Origin: CBDCYS01 sp965226245
GTDB taxonomy: Bacteria; Acidobacteriota; Terriglobia; Bryobacterales; UBA6623
Direction of reading: 5' to 3'
Length of the DNA stretch: 64,000 bases
NCBI GenBank assembly: GCA_965226245.1
Contig: CBDDCL010000015.1
Span: forward strand, 6,324,001-6,388,000
Below the pieces are notes generated by a model, which saw only the letters and a program-made list of their open reading frames with translations, had not been told where the DNA came from and ran no database searches. Below are positions 60,984-64,000 of the stretch, piece by piece; the first letter of the stretch is position 1; each line of letters opens with the position of its first letter. The position numbers were made by a program, and so were the translations under genes.

Positions 60984-62354
60984 GTGGCCTCAAAGAAAAC
61001 GAAGCCCGCCCTTTGGAAAGCATCAGCTTACTTGCTGGCTGCCGTCTTGTTAGCGCTGGGAGCTTTCGAAGCTTATCGCCTGGGGCATCTAGCGGTTAGC
61101 ATCTCCGCGTGCGTACTGTCGCTGGGAATCTGTTCGTACGTCGTTTACCTTTCGTATCCGCCTGTCGCCCGCTGGATTCTTGATCGCCGGTCGCATCTTC
61201 CCTGGGGCTATCGTCTTACGCGCGAAGGGCTCTTTTACTCTTTAGTTATTATTGTCGTCGCCAGCGCCGCGGCGTTCTCCGGCAACAACCTCTTGTACCT
61301 TGTCTTCAGTTGCCTGCTGGCGGCGATGTTGCTGGCCGGCTTTGTCTCGCGGCTGGTTCTATCCGGGCTGCAACTCGATATCCGGTTGCCGGACCATATC
61401 TTCGCCCGCCAGCCGCTCGGCCTGCGGGTGACGTTGAAGAATCTCAAACGTCTGTTGCCGTCCTTCTCCATTTGGATTTCCATGGCGCCGGAAACGCGGC
61501 GCTCCCGGCGACACGGGGGGCCGGGCCGCCGGAAAAAGTCGAACCGTCCCGGACCGGCCTCGGGCCTGGCGGTGGACCCGATCTACTGCCCCATGATCAC
61601 GGGGGGGCATTCGATCTCTGCTCACGTGCAGGCCACTTTCCCTATTCGCGGGCGATTTCAAAGCGAGGTCTTCTGGCTGCGAACAAAGTTCCCCTTCAGT
61701 TTTGTCGAGCGGCTGGCGCGTCTCCGTCCAGCACGTGAGATCACGGTCTACCCGTCCGTCGAGCGGTCACAGACCGTGGATGAAATCGTGAATCGCCTGG
61801 TGGCCGAGCACGCCAGTCTCAGGCGCGGAGAAAGCCACGATCTTTATCGCATTCGGCCCGCCGTGCCCGGAGACAGCGCCCGATTGGCTAACTGGAAGGC
61901 GACGGCCCGCTCCGGGCAACTACTCGTGAAGGAGTTCACGAAAGACGACCACTTGCGAGCCGAAATTGTATTTGATTCAACAGCAGCCGAAGGGCGGCAA
62001 GCCGAGCACAACTTCGAGCGCGCGGTACAAGAGTGCGCGGCAGTCGTTTGGCGGCTTTACGAGCTGCGGGCGGAGATCCGCTTTGAGTCCGGCAACGTGT
62101 CGATTTCCACCGCGGGAAACCCCTCGGCGGTGTTTCAGATCCTTCGCTGCCTGAGTACGGTGGAGCCCCGCCATTCAGGAGAATCCTCGGCGCCTGCCGC
62201 CAGCCGGCCCCTGGGGAACAGTGGCAATCCGCCGCGCGCGGTCTTCGGCGGAAAATCCGCCGGCCGGTCAACCGCGCTACAATCTTCACTAGACTCGGCG
62301 GGGTCAGCGGACTTGCCGACATCAGCCGATGTGCCGGTTTCACCCTCCCACTAG
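60984..62354 (+). CDS. DUF58 domain membrane protein
   Basis: 456 aa, GTG start with AAAGGA 10 nt upstream. Two N-terminal membrane pairs (YLLAAVLLALGAFEAYRL; GLFYSLVIIVVASAAAFSGN; LVFSCLLAAMLLAGFVSRLV), then the DUF58 block with GESHDLYRIRPAVPGDSARL and NWKATARSGQLLVKEFTKDD, the conserved 'R.Y..GD....W..TAR...L.V' pattern. Usually works with a MoxR AAA ATPase, not seen here. A disordered C-tail (SSAPAASRPLGNSGNP) follows. Confidence 0.88.
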   Translation: MASKKTKPALWKASAYLLAAVLLALGAFEAYRLGHLAVSISACVLSLGICSYVVYLSYPPVARWILDRRSHLPWGYRLTREGLFYSLVIIVVASAAAFSGNNLLYLVFSCLLAAMLLAGFVSRLVLSGLQLDIRLPDHIFARQPLGLRVTLKNLKRLLPSFSIWISMAPETRRSRRHGGPGRRKKSNRPGPASGLAVDPIYCPMITGGHSISAHVQATFPIRGRFQSEVFWLRTKFPFSFVERLARLRPAREITVYPSVERSQTVDEIVNRLVAEHASLRRGESHDLYRIRPAVPGDSARLANWKATARSGQLLVKEFTKDDHLRAEIVFDSTAAEGRQAEHNFERAVQECAAVVWRLYELRAEIRFESGNVSISTAGNPSAVFQILRCLSTVEPRHSGESSAPAASRPLGNSGNPPRAVFGGKSAGRSTALQSSLDSAGSADLPTSADVPVSPSH

Positions 62355-62355
62355 G

Positions 62356-64000
62356 ATGCTTCTGTTTGTTTTTTTGCTTTTGGCCTTGCTGGTGGCCGGT
62401 CTTGCCTCTGGTCAGCAGCCCGATCTCGAGATCGAGCCGCTGCGAACCTCGATCACTGTCCGGGAAACTGTCGAGGCTCCCACGCCGGGTTATGTAACCG
62501 CAGTGGATTCGGAGATGCTCGAAAGCCGCCCCGGCGTGAACCTCGACGACCGCCTTCGCGACATTCCGGGTTTTACCCTGTTTCGACGCTCATCGAGTTT
62601 GGTTGCTCATCCCACCACTCAAGGCATCTCTTTGCGGGGCATCGGAAGCAGTGCCGCGGGCCGCACGCTGGTTCTCTATGACGGTCTGCCGCTCAATGAC
62701 CCCTTCGGCGGCTGGGTCTACTGGTCGCGCGTGAATCCCGACGCCCTGGAAGTGATCGAGGTTTCGCGAGGATCATCCACCAGCGTCTACGGCGACCGTG
62801 CCATGGGCGGAGTGGTGTCGTTGTTTACGCGCATTCCCGAAGCCCGCCGGATGTGGATTGCCGCCGAAGGCGGCAGCGCCGGGATCGCGGAAACCCGCGG
62901 CGGCTATTCGAATCTGTTCGGCAAGTTTGGAGTTTCGGCTTTCGTCCGCGGGCTTCGCTCGGAAGGCTACTACGTCGTCGACGAAGACCGGCGCGGCTCG
63001 ACCGACCGCAAAGCCGGCGTTGATTTTCTGGTAGGCGATCTGCGCCTCGACTACTTTGGCGACAAGAACCGGCTCACGTTCAAGACCAACGCCGTCGCCG
63101 AGCAGCGCATAAACGGGACACGCTTCCGAGAAAACTCCAGCTCGCTCGGTACCACGGGCGCGACCTTTCAGCGGGGCGGGCTGGCGGCGACGGCCTATCA
63201 TTCGCGCGGCGTGCTCCGCGGCACGTTTTCGTTCGTGAACGGCGCCCGCAGCTTTGAACGCGTGGTGCTTCTGCAGCGGGTTGAGTCCGAGGACACGGGA
63301 GGATCCCTCGTCTGGAACCGGGGCTGGAAGAACGTCAATCTGATCCTCGGCGCCGATACGCATCGCGCCGAAGGATTCAGCCGCGACACTGTTACGTCCA
63401 CGGGATTCATTCGCCGTCCCGGCGGGCGGCTTTGGCAGCAAGGGACGTTCGTTCAAACCGATTTTGCCGTCGGGCCGCGTACGCGCGTCTACGGAGGCCT
63501 GCGCCACGATTTCAGCGACCGCGGCAACGACTTCTGGAGCCCGCGGGGCGGCATCGCTTTCTCGGAGGGCCCGCGGCGCTGGCGCGCCTCGGCCTACCGC
63601 GCCTTTCGCTCTCCTACGTTGAATGAGTTTTTCCGGCAATTTCGCGTCGGCAACACGACGACCCTGGGCAACAACGCGTTGATACCGGAGCGGATGGTCG
63701 GCGCCGACGCGGGTTTCGACTGGCGCCTGCCGAGGGTGCTGCTGCGCACCACCATTTTTTACCAGGAGATCGAGGACCTGATTGGAAACCTCACTCTTCG
63801 CATCGAGCCAATGCCTCTCAGGCAGCGCCACAACCTCGGCCGGGCCGTCGGCCGCGGCGTGGAATTCGAGCTGCAAAAAACCGTCCGCCGGATGCGGTTC
63901 GAGGCCGCCTATCTTTACGTTGATTCGCAGCTCAACTCGGTCTGGATGCCTCAAACTCCCCGCCACCAGGGCTCATTCCAGATTCTTTATTCCTCGGAGA
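62356..64000 (+). CDS. TonB-dependent outer-membrane receptor, 5' part
   Basis: At least 548 codons, open to the window end. Start ATG just after the DUF58 stop; signal peptide LFVFLLLALLVAGLASG. Plug domain: SITVRETVEAPTPGYVTAVD, LDDRLRDIPGFTLFRRSSSL, TTQGISLRGIGSSAAGRTLV, DGLPLNDPFGGWVYWSRVNP, VIEVSRGSSTSVYGDRAMGG. Then barrel strands. No substrate clue. Two bases separate it from the previous stop, so it may be co-transcribed with the DUF58 gene. Confidence 0.93.
   Translation, partial: MLLFVFLLLALLVAGLASGQQPDLEIEPLRTSITVRETVEAPTPGYVTAVDSEMLESRPGVNLDDRLRDIPGFTLFRRSSSLVAHPTTQGISLRGIGSSAAGRTLVLYDGLPLNDPFGGWVYWSRVNPDALEVIEVSRGSSTSVYGDRAMGGVVSLFTRIPEARRMWIAAEGGSAGIAETRGGYSNLFGKFGVSAFVRGLRSEGYYVVDEDRRGSTDRKAGVDFLVGDLRLDYFGDKNRLTFKTNAVAEQRINGTRFRENSSSLGTTGATFQRGGLAATAYHSRGVLRGTFSFVNGARSFERVVLLQRVESEDTGGSLVWNRGWKNVNLILGADTHRAEGFSRDTVTSTGFIRRPGGRLWQQGTFVQTDFAVGPRTRVYGGLRHDFSDRGNDFWSPRGGIAFSEGPRRWRASAYRAFRSPTLNEFFRQFRVGNTTTLGNNALIPERMVGADAGFDWRLPRVLLRTTIFYQEIEDLIGNLTLRIEPMPLRQRHNLGRAVGRGVEFELQKTVRRMRFEAAYLYVDSQLNSVWMPQTPRHQGSFQILYSSE

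Overview
The window reads as a chromosomal segment of a soil-type Acidobacteriota, most like the Solibacter/Bryobacter side of the phylum. The evidence is a PD40/WD40-type Ser/Thr kinase opening with an ISHYKIL motif plus debris of related kinases, many Tat-exported Gfo/Idh/MocA-type proteins, TonB receptors, a DUF58 protein, short zinc-ribbon proteins and very dense dispersed palindromic repeats. This placement is inference from gene content; no rRNA is present.

Layout. 0-8.6 kb is a core block: end of a YebC-like gene, ruvC, a secreted unknown, then on the minus strand mnmG-rsmG-parA-parB with two parS sites (an origin-side signature), then purD and an oxidoreductase. 9-13.3 kb is a secreted oxidative cluster (carboxymuconolactone decarboxylase-like protein, PQQ dehydrogenase, NHL propeller). 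13.3-21.3 kb is an eroded accessory zone: transposase, kinase and other remnants, an unrecognised 473-aa protein, tRNA-Val, GDP-mannose dehydratase, monofunctional transglycosylase, NUDIX. 21.9-28.4 kb holds a TIM-barrel isomerase, a histone-H1-like/TPR fusion, an Ig-like secreted protein, an ECF sigma factor overlapping a Cys/His-rich putative anti-sigma factor, an outer-membrane barrel and a beta-helix protein. 28.8-38.7 kb: EF-P, a complete IS1595-type element, secreted unknowns, a Tat oxidoreductase, TypA, a haem c lipoprotein and a VapBC pair.

39.2-53 kb: the membrane kinase, a primary-type sigma factor with a near-consensus promoter, a DUF1223 protein, a glycosyltransferase, signal peptidase I overlapping carA, then carB. 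carA and carB are separated by an MntA/HepT-type toxin-antitoxin pair whose HepT half is cut off by a repeat. 53-64 kb: a secreted coiled-coil protein, a 5'-truncated TPR gene, an aminotransferase, DinB, HEAT and cupin proteins, an S9 peptidase, a DUF58 protein and a TonB-dependent receptor leaving the window.

The most distinctive property is the repeat load. I separate nine families (A to I), all non-coding and mostly palindromic or ended by inverted repeats. Family A (about 184 bp, four copies) looks like a MITE. Family I sits in frame inside the kinase linker. Families A and F abut truncated genes, so repeat insertion and gene decay appear linked here.
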